From Sphaerulina vaccinii (Eukaryota > Ascomycota > Dothideomycetes > Mycosphaerellales > Mycosphaerellaceae), in NCBI GenBank assembly GCA_022570795.1, contig JAKUDP010000003.1:62001-126000 (forward strand): 64,000 bases of DNA. The letters are read 5' to 3'. Positions 52,832-64,000 of this stretch are shown piece after piece (position 1 is the stretch's first letter; every line of letters starts with the position of its first letter). A model generated the notes under the pieces. The model ran no database searches. It was not told the DNA's origin and worked only from the letters and a program-made list of their open reading frames with translations. The translations under genes and the position numbers were made by a program.

Positions 52832-53962
52832 CTATACCTTGATCTTGAACAGAGCCTCCGCATTCGTCTGACATATCTTCTTCACATCTTCTGGAGCAAT
52901 AACCTCACTCAAAGCCTTGACAAACTTGGGCACTCCTTCTGCCTCAACAAATGGATAATCACAAGCAAACAATACCTTATCAATCCCCCATCTCTGTATG
53001 GCGATCAGCGTCTCCGGTATCGTGAAGAATCCAGATATGGCGATCCAGACTTGGTTCCTCAACATCTCAGCAACAGTCCTCTCGTAAGCAAAAGTCTGCT
53101 GATCGAACATCTCTTCAGCCCTACGTAACATCATGGGTAGCATTTCGCCTTGATGACCAATGACGATCTTGAGCTTAGGATGCCTGTCCAGTGTTCCGGA
53201 GACTGCCAGACGTAGGACGTGGATTGCTACTTCGCTGTGCCAGCCCCAGCCTGGACCGGCGAGCATGGCGGTCAATCTTGATGAGTTGTCTGAGGCTGGG
53301 AAGCGATAGTATGTATCGATGACTGCTTTTGGCGGGACACCAGGATGGAGAAATAGAGGGATGTCCAGTTCTTCGAATGTGGATAAGAGCTTGTCGAATC
53401 GTGGGTCGTCGAGGAAAAGGCCGTTACCGCCTACTGAGCCGCAGAGCATGATCCCCTTGAAGCCCATATGCGTTACGCAGCGTCGCAGTTCTTCTATCGC
53501 GAGGTCAGGTGCTTGGAAAGGTAGCTCGCCGAGCGCGGCGAAGCGTGTAGAGTTTCTTGCAACACTCTCGAACATGGCGTCGTTGAACTCTACAATCAGC
53601 TGTAAAGCTTCGTCAGGTTCCATGCTTGTGGCATTCACTGCAGCACCACGAGACAGGACTTGGAATGCTATCATGTTGTTGTCCATATCGTTGATTCGCT
53701 TTTCTGATGTGTCTGCTATGCGTTCCATGGCGTACTGTGGGCATGTGAGCTCATGGTAGCATATGAGGGTAGGGCATCAATTGCTCACTCGACTGACCTT
53801 AAAGTATGAGTTCATACCCGATGCGATCTCTTTAGCATTCTCGATTACAGGATCGTCCTTCGCAAAACGGGACATGAGGTGCGGTACTGCGGTGTGCTCT
53901 TCTACACCTATGATCTTGAGATCTTTGAGGGAGGCCCGAAGGTCATGCTTAGGTAGTGCCAT
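52832..53962 (-). CDS. Amidohydrolase-2 family protein (ACMSD/aromatic acid decarboxylase-like)
   Basis: Exon 1 is 53962-53798. A 63-nt intron (53797-53735) leads to exon 2 (53734-52832), giving 355 aa. A TIM-barrel metal enzyme: IGVEEHTAVP at the first strand (E-E-H variant of H-x-H), PLFLHPGVPP (His), KIVIGHQGEMLP (His) and VLFACDYPF (Asp ligand). This set is typical of fungal 2,3-dihydroxybenzoate and related decarboxylases. The likely role is cytosolic decarboxylation of an aromatic acid. No partner genes of aromatic catabolism adjoin it. Confidence 0.86.
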
Positions 53963-54248
53963 CTTGTGCGTACAATATGGCTGCCGCGAGAGTGCTGTGG
54001 TGCTGTGGTCTTCTATCGACTCTCAGACAACGGCTTCGTGAAAGCGTACTTGAGGCGCTTCTGGGCGTCCTTCGGTGTCCGGTGAGGTGAGATCAGTACG
54101 TTCAAGGAAGATGAACTTTGTTAGATAAGCCGTCGTACAAGGGTATCCTACAGTATTACATGTTTCGTGATCGTAAGTCTCTCGTCTATTGCATACATGC
54201 TGTTGTCATTGTCGCCCATAACGCCTCGCTTCGTGAAATGTGTGATGA

Positions 54249-56476
54249 TCAGCCGAATACTTCCATGAGGAAGTCGTAGCGGATTTTCAGGCCCATGTCA
54301 CGCGCCTTTGCAGTGAGCTGGTGGCATTGATCTGACAGAATCTCACCAACAATTGGGGCTCCGCAGTACTACGAAGTGTTAGCAAGCGCACATGGATTCG
54401 AGAAAGGACCTGATACTTACGAACACACCAACTTTCTTCTCCTTGATTCCATCATCAACGAGATCCTGAAAGTGCCTTTCCAGTATCTTGTCAAAGTCCG
54501 GTCGTCCAAAGTGACTTCTCTGCTTGAGACCAGTCAAAGCAGAGTACGGTGCGGCTTCAGTGCGATAGCCGTCGAGGATGTATCTGAAAACGTGCGTCGA
54601 GATGTTCTTCCTCTTGGCAGTGATATGCGTGTTGATGTTCAGGTCTAGCTTGCTCTGCTTCTGTAGTGGGCCTGCACCAACAATAGCTCTGTTGAGGAGG
54701 TCGGAGAACCAAAGCAAGTTGTTCTTCTCACGCACAGTCCAGTGGAAGTCAACACGACGTTCTGGATTAGTGCAGCGAGGTGGCGAGTCTATCGGAATGT
54801 TGTTGAGATAGTCAATCTCTTGGAGTATTCTTCTCGGTGCCGGCCTTTGCTTCAAGGTCATTGTGTGTCTCAGCGACAGGCGTAGATACTTGAGAGGAGC
54901 GACGAGACCGTGAGTGGTGACGAGAAGTGCGCCGCGACTGGACGCCTCTTGACATGGAGCGCGAGCTACGTCGCGATTGCCATGGGTCTCTCTGTTCCTT
55001 GAAGCTTTCTTCGAGATCGGTCAGAATCGCAGAGAATGGTGTGATGCCAATGCCACTACCAACGATTATTGAGTAGTCGTAGTCGTAGAATCGTTGAGCT
55101 GGAGCGCCGAACGGTCCATCAATGCCGACCTTGATGTCTTCCTGCTTCAAGCCAAGATCTCTCAGCTGCTCAGTCCAGTCGCCCTCCACTTTGATGTGTA
55201 CCTGCATCTCATTGCCACGGCATGAAGAGATTGTGAACGAATGCCATTGGAATACGCTAAGCTTCGGCACTTGAAGCAAGAGATACTGTCCAGCATTGTA
55301 CGACCAGTCTTTGCCATCCTTCGTTTTGATTGTGACAAAGACTGCATCATCGTCCAGTACTTTGATCGTCGCCGGCATGCTCACAAAGCCGCGAATGAAC
55401 CTTCGAACGCGCTCGAATATGACGAGTAGAGCTGGGAATGCCAGAAAGTAGCCGAGCATGGGTGCTTGCAAGATAGCAGCAGTTCCATGTGCGCAGAGAA
55501 GTCCAATCAATGGGAACATCAGCAGATGTGCGAGCTGGAACACTTCGTAATTCCATTTCCGTACTACGGGCATGCTCATTAAGCTGATCAGCCAGAAGAG
55601 ACCAAGTGACACGAGGCCGCTCCAACCAGGAAGTGTACGTACGAAGTCCACGTATCGTTTGCGTTGCCCAATGTATGCTTCCAGATCGCCCTGTTGTGCA
55701 GGCCGCGAGCCGTACAGGAAAGATCCAGTCAGATGGCCAATTGCGTGTAGAGTGGGGAAGAATAGCCCAGTGATGGACATGATAATGTGAAACTTCTGGC
55801 TAAGGTCCCAATTGATCACTCTGCTGATCAGCCAGCTCCGTCGCAAGAATGTGGAAAGGTGTCTGCTCATGGATAGGAGCATGAGCACGAATGCCGGGTA
55901 AATCGCGCCAGCGCTGAACTTTGCCAATATCACGCCCCATCCCAGTGCTCGTCGTGCGGCTTGGTTGTAGACGTATATGAGGCCCTGCCAGAGGGCGAAC
56001 GCGATTATCCAAGCCACAACGAACGCGACGAAGAGTAGATTCGGCCCATGTACAGCCCAGTACGCGCGAAGTCGTCTTCGGAACGGGAGCTTCTTCTCTT
56101 CCTCCTTGGCTTCCTTATCGGCCTCTTTTGCGTCACTCTGTTTCTGACTTGGCACTTTCCATGTCTTCACATGCCGTATGAAGTCTTCCTTGCTCAGCTT
56201 CGTCCCGCACTCAGGCATGAGATGGCACAGAAACGCGTGTAATCCATCCCCATTATCGCCAATGTTCTTCTCAGCATCACGCCGTGCTGGGTGTAAGATG
56301 TGGTGCTTTTGCAGCTCTGGTGCCAGCTCTTCGTGTACTTCGTGTAACTTCTTGTCTAGCTCTTCAAACGTAACAAATCCATCGTTGTCGAGATCGAGGT
56401 CCTTGAAGAAGTCCTCAACTTCTTGGTCTGTCAATGTCGTGTAGCCTTTTGAGATAACAGGCTCTAGGTTCTCCAT
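54249..56476 (-). CDS. NADPH oxidase NoxC-type (EF-hand, gp91phox-like)
   Basis: Large first exon from ATG 56476; last exon 54368-54249 after a 52-nt intron (54420-54369). An EF-hand loop (D28-E39, DLDNDGFVTFEE) and a cytosolic N-terminus precede six membrane helices with heme histidines (FHIIMSITGLFFPTLHAIGHLTG; LAHLLMFPLIGLLCAHG). FAD site (WHSFTISS), NADPH sites (GIDGPFGAPAQ, GSGIGITPF) and a C-terminal VFYCGAP..LMEVFG complete the protein. It makes superoxide; the EF hand implies calcium control. An Arg/Ser-rich insert (about residues 490-545) precedes a frame change between about 54890 and 54849; a 40-nt GTATCT..GAAG intron would repair it but is very short. Confidence 0.86.
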
Positions 56477-56940
56477 AGCGAGCGTGGGGAATGGTAGTAT
56501 AAGGGTAGCCTTACCGTCTCCATAGCTGAGCAGAATGTGGTCATCATATATACTTACTCAAACTTCTATGCTCCTCGGACTGTAGACACGCGCCATTGGG
56601 GCCAAGCATTACTGCTTCTTGGGACTGTACGCAAAACAGGACTTCTGATTCGATGTCCTCGGCGCTGCCACGTGCAAGTGCGGTGTTGTGTGAAGATAAA
56701 GGTTCACAAAGCAAAAGTGTAGGGATCTGCCAATACCCATGTCGTAAGCCAAGGCGATATAGTGAGAGTCTGGGCGCATGTGCTTCAGCCTTGCGTATTC
56801 AACTGTCTTGGAGCTCTTGGAGGCGCGTTGTTGAGTACAACGTAGACAGATGTGGGAGTCATGGTCGCTGTTGGTATAGCAATGTCTTTCTCTATACACA
56901 CTTCGTTCAATCATTCTCTATGTCGTCAAGCATCGCTTCA
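56477..56940. other. Intergenic upstream of NoxC
   Basis: 464 bases with no recognisable gene; includes the NoxC promoter. Confidence 0.4.
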
Positions 56941-58014
56941 TCATATCTCGTGCTCGTTCATGTGCATCTCAGATCGAGGATCGAGAGAAGGATGCAGGCT
57001 GAAGTCGTTTAAGGTCTGCTCGATCTTCGCTGTCGTATCCGTGGTCTTTGTACTCATCATGCTTGCGCGTAAGCTCTGCGCAAAGGTGTCTGTTACTGCT
57101 CCAGAAATATCAACCTCGCGAACTCCTCGCAAATCACCAAAAGGTTGTAGCATTTCCTCAAGATCTTCGCTACCTCGTATTCGTCCTTCACTCTTGCGGA
57201 CTACATCACTCTTGACCTGATCAAGAAAGGCATTGCCATTCACGACCCGGATGCTGACCTTGGCAAGTCGCCTGTCCTGCTCGTCCGGCGACCGCATCTG
57301 TAGCATATGTGGACCCAATGCATATACCAAACGCTGAACCTGTTTCCGAAGTCCGTGGGTCAACCCTTTGCCGCTCACATTGAACTTGATCATGCCGGTG
57401 TATGAGTCTACGTGGTCCAGATTGACTACCACACGCTTGATGAGGCGCATGTACTTCGCAGGCAGAAGATCGAGGAAGTCGTACTTCCGCTGAGGTGTCA
57501 TTCCGGACAGTAATAGCCAATTGAATCTGAAGTCTATGCCCATATAAGTGACGAAGAGCAGGAAGGTGCTGCCGCCATACAAAAGCTCTGCACATTCATC
57601 ATGAATTTGTCGACACACTGACAGCAGGCGTATATTGCCTCTCTGCCAGACTATGTGCGCTGCTCTCGAGCATACTGGCTCGCTCTGCGGTATTATCATT
57701 CCACGGATAAAGCGCTTTTTGACCGCAGAGAAGTTACGAGCATGCTGGGCCAATGGATTGGGCTTCGAGTGTTCGATCGTGCGCGGGAGTAGATAGCCGT
57801 ATACATGCTGGCGTATCTCCAATGGCAGTCTCAAGAATGGGAATCTGCTAGCCTTCAGTGGACTGCGTGATCGTTGTTCGAGTTCATCAAAGCTCTCATG
57901 GCGGAAGAGTAGTGGCGAGCGTGAGGTGATGGTTTTGGCGATTGTCGTAGGCGCGAAGTGAGGGGAGATGTGGTAGTCTCTGCAGTTGTAATGGCCTGTG
58001 TCCATAGATTCCAT
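56941..58014 (-). CDS. F-box-like DUF7730-type protein
   Basis: A 357-aa intronless frame. The core begins FPFLRLPLEIRQHVYGYLLPRT (residues about 58-80), the start found in many Pezizomycotina proteins with an F-box-like helix, followed by LLSVCRQIHDECAELLYGGSTFLLF. The C-terminal part has no known motif. These proteins form large families in filamentous fungi; function mostly unknown, perhaps substrate adaptors of ubiquitin ligases. The last 60 residues are disorder-like. Confidence 0.75.
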   Translation of the reverse strand: MESMDTGHYNCRDYHISPHFAPTTIAKTITSRSPLLFRHESFDELEQRSRSPLKASRFPFLRLPLEIRQHVYGYLLPRTIEHSKPNPLAQHARNFSAVKKRFIRGMIIPQSEPVCSRAAHIVWQRGNIRLLSVCRQIHDECAELLYGGSTFLLFVTYMGIDFRFNWLLLSGMTPQRKYDFLDLLPAKYMRLIKRVVVNLDHVDSYTGMIKFNVSGKGLTHGLRKQVQRLVYALGPHMLQMRSPDEQDRRLAKVSIRVVNGNAFLDQVKSDVVRKSEGRIRGSEDLEEMLQPFGDLRGVREVDISGAVTDTFAQSLRASMMSTKTTDTTAKIEQTLNDFSLHPSLDPRSEMHMNEHEI

Positions 58015-58486
58015 ACCAGTGCAGCTGAACCAAGATCGAGAGAGTGTGTCTTCTCCACGTCGGCGGTAGAGATGGAGGTGGATCTCCAGATGGCTCGTGC
58101 TTCTACGCTAGTACATTCGATTGACGACTTCCTTTCTTGACTGCCCTTCCCACTCTTGCCTCACTCCATTGAGTGGTCTCATCTCACTGGTCACACATAA
58201 TAACACAATGGCAGCTCGCAAAAGTATGCTACACCATGCTTGGCGTGGCTCGGACGAGCTTTTTCGTCCACTCGCAGACCCGTCCATTTTCAGACAAGTG
58301 CGCGAGGCGTTGGCGACAAAGGGTAGTATGGAGTTTACACGGTGATATGCCATCACAACATTCCTCTGTTGTATAAAGATGTCTCGACGCTCCCCATATC
58401 AAGCTCACGTTCTAGGACACCACTGCAATCTACAATCTCGAATACTCCCACCAAGCACTCAATAGATATCAGGCGTCTCTGCAGAC
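58015..58486. promoter_or_regulatory. Divergent intergenic region with 20-bp shared element
   Basis: Contains GGCTCGTGCT-TCTACGCTAG at 58092-58111, repeated exactly at 59890-59909. Each copy is about 350-375 bases upstream of the next plus-strand start codon. Confidence 0.45.
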
Positions 58487-59410
58487 ATGAAGAATATTCC
58501 ACCATCCCTTGATATCGCCATCTTAGGCGTAGGAAGGATAGGCAGCGCTCTCGCCTTCCAGATCCGCCGCTCCGGGCATCACAGTGTCACAGGAATAGCA
58601 CGACCGGAATCCACGCGTCTGGCGCAACTCACGCGCGATCGAGGCATCATAAATACCGAAGGACAACATGCCGACATGAACATCGTAGCAGCTCTGGACA
58701 AGACAGTCCCCTACGACCTCCTCATCATAACCCTCTTAGGCCACCAGCTCCAAGATATCCTCCCATCCTTGCAACGCAGTGCTGCGAAACGCATCTTATG
58801 CATGTTCAATACATTCACGCCCGAGACCCTTATTCCCATCATCGGTGTAGACAGGATCGCGTTCGGAATGCCTTTCATCCAAGCAGACATCACCTCTTTG
58901 GGCCAGCTCAAAGCTAAGATCACTGGAATGGGAACGCAGAAGACCATTCTCAGCACTCACTTCTGCGTGGATCTTTTCAACCAAGCTGGACTCCCTGCGG
59001 TCCATGAGCCAGATATGCCACTCTGGCTACGCTGTCACGCGCCGATCTGCGTTGCAATGGAATCGATTGCTATAGCCGGGCATGAACGTGGGACAGGTGC
59101 GAGCTGGGACGAGGCGAAAGTTGTGGCTCAGGGAATCCGGGCTTGTTATGTGGTTGTGCGGGGACTGGGGTACGAAGTGTATCCGACGATGAAGAAGAGG
59201 ATTGTTAGTCTCCCAGTAGTCATCCTTGCTTTTGGACTTTGGGCATTGTCGAGGGTGAAGAGCTTCCGAGACTTGTTGGCTACGGGAAGCCCTGAGTGTG
59301 ATGCTATCATTGATGAGATGATTGCAGCAGCGGAAAGCAACGGCCTGGCTGGAGAGATCATCGAGGCAGTAAGGAGGATGAAGCCGAGGAGGCAAGAGAA
59401 AGGGGAGTAG
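58487..59410 (+). CDS. Ketopantoate reductase (PanE/ApbA)-like dehydrogenase
   Basis: A 307-aa intronless frame. The N-terminal Rossmann fold has ILGVGRIGSALAFQIRRSG (G-x-G-x-x-G at residues 14-19) and YDLLIITLLGHQL at the fourth strand. The C-terminal helical domain is about residues 165-300. Family members reduce ketopantoate with NADPH in vitamin B5 synthesis, but fungal genomes hold several paralogues of unknown substrate. The usual catalytic Lys/Glu pattern is not clear here, so the substrate is left open. Confidence 0.75.
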   Translation: MKNIPPSLDIAILGVGRIGSALAFQIRRSGHHSVTGIARPESTRLAQLTRDRGIINTEGQHADMNIVAALDKTVPYDLLIITLLGHQLQDILPSLQRSAAKRILCMFNTFTPETLIPIIGVDRIAFGMPFIQADITSLGQLKAKITGMGTQKTILSTHFCVDLFNQAGLPAVHEPDMPLWLRCHAPICVAMESIAIAGHERGTGASWDEAKVVAQGIRACYVVVRGLGYEVYPTMKKRIVSLPVVILAFGLWALSRVKSFRDLLATGSPECDAIIDEMIAAAESNGLAGEIIEAVRRMKPRRQEKGE

Positions 59411-60256
59411 CAGCATAGCAGGAGCTTTACTTCCACAGCAAAAAAACGCTTACGCCTTCTTATCCGGTTGACTCTCTAGTGTTGCTCGAAATCTGCCCCT
59501 CTCGTCCTAAGGTCAGCGCTATCTATCTGAGAAGCTGACAGAGCTCATCTTCGGCACCTCAGAGGCACTTTTGTTGAGATTGACGGTTTACTTGAAGAAA
59601 TGGGTGTATGCTAGCACGAGTGAATGGTCACAATGCCGAATATGGCCAAATTTCGAAATACCGGTAATTAGACCTTTTCGAGCTACCGACTGCAAAGTCC
59701 ATTCAATCCACTTCTCACTTCTCAGATATCGTTGAAGCATACTTTGAACATGCCAGAGAGAGTATGCATGTATTCGATGCAGATCTGCGCATGTTGTCGT
59801 CGTCCCGGAAGTTTCGGGCAACCCTAAGGACATCTGCCGCAGTACTCCAAGCACGCTAGCTGAGAGTTCCGGGGAAGGAGCTCCACTGCGGCTCGTGCTT
59901 CTACGCTAGCGCACGATGGGTGCTATTGACGAGATTCTTGGTTCTCCTTCTTCTCTTCCTTCTCCTTCACATCATCAAACATGCATCCATCGACCATGTG
60001 CGCTCTCCGTGGGCCGGCGTCAATGCCTGAGATTGTCAAACTTGGATTCCTCCAACTCCATAGCCCCATCAAACTTGGGGTGTTCGTCTCCTAAACCATA
60101 CATTCACCGCCAGACGAGCTCCGAGAATTCGTCTGGTACTCTATACCACCACTCTCGAACGATCTATACTTTCGACGACGTGCAACAACATCAGAAGGCT
60201 GATCGCTGGAGCTCACCATCTTTCCAACAAATCGCTGTTGTCGACCATTCGCAACC
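59411..60256. other. Intergenic region
   Basis: About 850 bases between two plus-strand genes. It carries the second copy of the 20-bp element (59890-59909). Frames present lack features. Confidence 0.4.
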
Positions 60257-61294
60257 ATGTACTTCGACACTCTACCAAACGAACTCACGACGAAGATCTT
60301 TCTATGTCTACCAAGCATATCATCCGCCATTGCGCTATCATCAACTTGTCACCGGTTTCACAGCACCTATCACTCATCGAAGAAGCTCCTTATACTGCAA
60401 GAAGCTGCCGATGCCGAGCTGGGTCCAATTCAGGACATCGTCCAGGTCTTGACTCAGAATTCATCACAGCCAGCACACATCCAGCGTGATGTGCCAATGT
60501 CAGAGGCACTTCTTTGCCAAGTCATCAAAGCTGGACGTGTCGCTCAACATTACGAGGACATCTACGTATTCAAGAAGTGGAAGACAGATTACGCCAACCG
60601 ACGACTGTTGACCAGTCAGGAGAAATACAACTTGAGGCGCGCCATCTATCGTCTATGGCTCTTCGACAAGGCATTTCATACCTCTGCACACGTACGGACT
60701 TGTCGCAGCTTGCCCGAGGTAGTGCGAATTCGTGCTGCTTTGCTACACAACTGGTCGACTGCCGAGCTCGCAGAGATGCTGGACGTTCATCTCATCCTGC
60801 GTGACGTGGTCGCCAACAACGTCTGTCCCTCGAACGGCAAGATCAGACAGAAGTTTTCGAAGCGCTTTCCCGACAGCAACCAGCAGCTCCTCTTCAACAT
60901 TCATTTGAACTATCCACCTGCACCTTCAGCTTACGTACCGGACAGCTGGTACCACAATTCTCAATTGGGCTCTTCAAGATACCAATCAAGACTGGCGCCG
61001 TCTCGCTGGCATGAGCCCGGCGCAGAGGGCTGGGGCGATGACATCTCGCACTACTACATTGTCGAAGACATGCTCAAGCTCGACCCAGAGCAGATCTTAT
61101 ACTTGCGCGACAACTGTCCTCTGAAGTGGCAGGTCGAAAGTCATGTTCGTGGACTCGGAGACTGGTTCGTGAACAATGGCGAGACCTTCTCGGAGACTCT
61201 AGCCTTCGTCATCAAGCAGAGAGGTGCAGATCTTGAACAAATGAAGATTGCTATTGAAGATGGAGAGATCGGTGTCGCTGTCTTGGACGAGTGA
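60257..61294 (+). CDS. F-box protein
   Basis: A 345-aa intronless frame that starts directly with an F-box: MYFDTLPNELTTKIFLCLPS followed by ALSSTCHRFHSTYHS. The remainder is a helical, aromatic-rich region (LRRAIYRLWLFDKAFHTS; VEDMLKLDPEQILYLRDNC) often seen in Pezizomycotina F-box proteins. Predicted Skp1-binding adaptor of an SCF ubiquitin ligase; target unknown. The 3' end converges on the hexose transporter, 87 bases away. Confidence 0.8.
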   Translation: MYFDTLPNELTTKIFLCLPSISSAIALSSTCHRFHSTYHSSKKLLILQEAADAELGPIQDIVQVLTQNSSQPAHIQRDVPMSEALLCQVIKAGRVAQHYEDIYVFKKWKTDYANRRLLTSQEKYNLRRAIYRLWLFDKAFHTSAHVRTCRSLPEVVRIRAALLHNWSTAELAEMLDVHLILRDVVANNVCPSNGKIRQKFSKRFPDSNQQLLFNIHLNYPPAPSAYVPDSWYHNSQLGSSRYQSRLAPSRWHEPGAEGWGDDISHYYIVEDMLKLDPEQILYLRDNCPLKWQVESHVRGLGDWFVNNGETFSETLAFVIKQRGADLEQMKIAIEDGEIGVAVLDE

Positions 61295-61381
61295 TTGCTT
61301 TCTGTATCAAATGCTAGCTTCCCCGTAACATTCCAGTATAGAGTTTAGATCTCCATCTACAAGACTGCTATGTCACATTCC

Positions 61382-63260
61382 TCACGCAACCGGCTTATCA
61401 GTCTCAACATGACTCACGCTCTTCTTCCTCGCGCTCTCCTCAGCCAAATCAGTAATACTCATGTTTCTCCCACCCTTCTTCTGCATCGCATCGACATCTA
61501 AGAAGCTGACTTCAGGCACGAACTTGGTGCTCTGCCAGGCTTTGCTAACACGTCCATATAACTCGTCAACTTCTTCCAGAGACAGACCTTTGGTCTCGTA
61601 GATCATGAACCAGACGAAGGCAATGCAGACGAAGCAGAAGCTGCCCCAGATGAAGAAGACGCGAGACTGGAGATTGGCGTATTCTTCGTTGACCATGTAG
61701 GGTGTCGCGTATGCGATTGCGAAGTTGAGAAGCCTTGTGGTCCCAAGTCAGCATATGTGTTCAGGGAACATACATTGTTGCGGCATGATCTTACCAGTTG
61801 GTTGCAGTGGTCATGGACAAGCACTTAGCGCGCACCTTGAGCGGGAACAACTCTCCAGTCACAACCCAAGCCACAGGTCCCCAGCTTGACGCGAAGAAGA
61901 AGATGTAGATGCAGACGAAAGCAATAGCTGCACGTTGTGCCGCGATGTTGTCTGCCGGTGCCGCAGTTCCTGTGATGGCGACAATGAACTGTGCTGCGCA
62001 CATGCCGATGGCTCCCATGAGGAGCAGACCACGACGACCCATCTTCTCCACAAGGTAGAGACCTGGCAAAGTCGAAACGACGTTGACGACATTGGTGATG
62101 ACTTGGATCGTAAAGCCACCTTGAGCAAAGCCGGCGTTCTCGAAGTATTGAGTTCCGTAGTAAAACTAGTTTCATCAAATCAGTTTCCTCAACAACCAAA
62201 AGCAGGAGTGGAGGGAGTTCCATACAATGAAGTTGACACCGCTCAACTGTTGCAGCCCTTGCAAAGCACATCCAGTCGCCAGTCGTTTGCCAATGGAGCC
62301 CTTGAAGCAATCAACATAGGAGGCTTTACCCAAGCTCATCTCATAGCTGTGATTGGCATGAATCTCAGCAAGCTCTTCGACCACAGCTGGGTGATCTGCA
62401 GGTAGTCGTCTAATTTTTGCAAGTGCGGCAGCGGCCTGTTCGTGCTTGTCCTGCTTAATGAGGAAGCGAGGCGTCTCCGGGAGGAATATTAAGCCAACGA
62501 CTATGATGATGGACCAGGCGAATTGAACTGCGATAGGAATGCGGTAGCTTCCGGAGTCATTACGATCCTTGGTGGAGTAGTTCACGATGGCGGCTAGGAA
62601 GAGGCCCTAGATCCCTGTCAGTTGTTGCTGCTTGATACTGAACTTCTTCTGATCACTTACGATCGTGATGGCGAGCTGATAAGCTCCCACAATCGTGCCT
62701 CGGATCCACTTGGGCGCAGTCTCCGATTGATACAAAGGAACCATCGCCGACAACAGACCAACGCCGAATCCAGCAAAGAACCGTCCTGCGATGAGTAGTG
62801 GTTGATCTGTAGAGATAGTTTGCAGGATGACTCCGAGATTGAAGACGATCCCAGCAGAGAACATGAGACCGAATCGTCGGCCAATCCAATCTGCTACTGG
62901 CGCAGCTGTCAAAGCTCCGAAGAAGGTACCAGCAGAAAGAATAGACACGATGAGAGAATCCTGGGAAGGAGTGATGCCCTCATTGCCTTCAGTACGGAAT
63001 TCTTGGATCCAGTACGGCATCGCCAGGATACCGGAAATCGTGCCTGTCTATCGCATCATCAGAATCGAGTCGTTGATTCGAAGGCATGTTCACCATACAT
63101 CATAGCCAAAGAGTACTATACACAAATATCAGCGACACTCTCGCGAATTGTAGTCCATATTGATCGACTTACCACCACCAAATGCCACGAAAAGTCCTAT
63201 CACGATGGCAGGCCATGCCGCACCAGGCGTGTCTGCTGGTTTGTGAATACCGAAACCCAT
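61382..63260 (-). CDS. MFS hexose transporter (high-affinity glucose transporter-like)
   Basis: Six exons: 63260-63173, 63115-63099 (17 nt), 63047-62661, 62606-62226, 62165-61795 and 61733-61382; all phases agree. About 531 aa. The signature GVLFGYDTGTISGI is assembled across three exons. Further signatures: DWIGRRFGLMFSAG, GRFFAGFGVGLLSAMVPLYQSETAP, PETPRFLIKQ, QQLSGVNFIFYYGTQYF (transport helix 7), ASSWGPVAWVVTGELFPLKVRAK and YETKGLSLEEVDELY. Typical of fungal Hxt/HGT plasma-membrane glucose transporters. Confidence 0.9.
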
Positions 63261-64000
63261 ACTGTCCTCTGTTCGACAGTATGATAGCAAAGGCTAGAGG
63301 TGTCAATGAGTGTCGGCGGGATTAGAAGGCATCGGCCAGTACTTATAGCCATCACTACACCTACCTTCGCCAAACGCTATACGTAAGTACGCAACCAGGT
63401 GAAGGAATACTCTGCACCGAACCTAGCACAGATCCCCGCGAACTCGTGCCGCATCTCCAGATTCTGCATGGCGCTGAAACCTGCCTTCTCCAGCTAGAGC
63501 ACCGACTGGCTGGAAGTGACTTAGGAGCAATCCTTACGTGAAGAGCGATGCTTGGGTTGCGCTTCGGTGTCCAAGGATTGTATAAGGCCGATTATTAGCT
63601 GTATATCCTGGCTTACGATGCTTGAGCAAGCGTTGCCAAGATGATGTTGACCATCATGTGGTTGAGCTCGTGTTCTTGGGCACACTCTTGACATGCTCGT
63701 GGGACCGGATTACCATCGCAGCTTCTCTTTGCCTCCGTTTCTTCTGCGATGGTATGCGGAGAGGTGCTGTAATCAGGCCATCCTCATAGAACACGCCGCA
63801 GTTGACCCATCGCAGTCATGTTATTGAGCCGGGGTAGTGGCGCCAAGCTGCAAAGAGCTTCCTATAGCGGCTGGGCGACGTTGGCATCGCAGGATCATTG
63901 AATGACAAGCGATCGGCAGTCAGAATGATGAGAATGGTGCATTTGCACATTGACAGGTAGAAGGACCGACTCGTGCGTGTCTCGAGCATAGACACTCAAA
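63261..64000. other. Upstream region of the hexose transporter to window edge
   Basis: 740 bases without a supported gene; it contains the transporter promoter. Nothing else recognised. Confidence 0.4.

Overview
This window reads as nuclear chromosome of a filamentous ascomycete, most likely a Dothideomycete of the Mycosphaerella/Capnodiales type. Lineage is inferred; the species cannot be named. The signs are short introns (about 45-65 nt) with GT..AG ends and CTRAC-like branch points, no operons, and a typical Pezizomycotina gene set: HET domain, CFEM/PTH11-type receptor, LysM, Zn2Cys6 factors, NADPH oxidase with EF hand, heme-thiolate peroxygenase and many MFS transporters. About 36 protein genes, one tRNA gene and several repeat blocks can be supported. 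Splice sites were placed by hand from consensus and reading-frame continuity.

Layout. 1-2 kb: end of a hydantoinase/DUF917 gene. 2-9 kb: a small zinc-cluster/coiled-coil gene, a broken partial copy of it, mS33, an F-box gene and a first block of dispersed repeats. 9.3-11.5 kb: a HET gene that looks frame-broken. 11.8-25.4 kb: ceramide glucosyltransferase, a cut12-like coiled coil, a P-loop kinase-like protein, an unusual PLP-decarboxylase/nucleotidyltransferase fusion, a tRNA-Gln gene carrying what looks like a spliceosomal intron in its T arm, a secreted Kex2-type peptide precursor, an M24 peptidase-like protein and Sec72. 26.4-30.7 kb: a peroxygenase, a Cys-rich protein and a CFEM receptor. 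32-44 kb: a transporter-rich accessory island with four MFS genes, a DUF1479 oxygenase, a LysM protein and a transcription factor with an in-frame stop. 44-48 kb: a second zinc-cluster/coiled-coil gene and a 3-kb block of tandem and dispersed repeats. 48-63 kb: mostly conserved genes (OXA1, TOM13/Mim1, p47/Shp1, amidohydrolase, NoxC, PanE-like reductase, F-box proteins, hexose transporter).

How parts may work together. Mitochondrial biogenesis is represented by mS33, OXA1 and TOM13. ER/ubiquitin traffic is represented by Sec72 and p47. The 32-44 kb island looks like nutrient uptake plus catabolism. The strongest anomalies are the intron in tRNA-Gln, the two-domain decarboxylase/nucleotidyltransferase, and the peptide precursor whose last two peptides sit on duplicated mini-exons.
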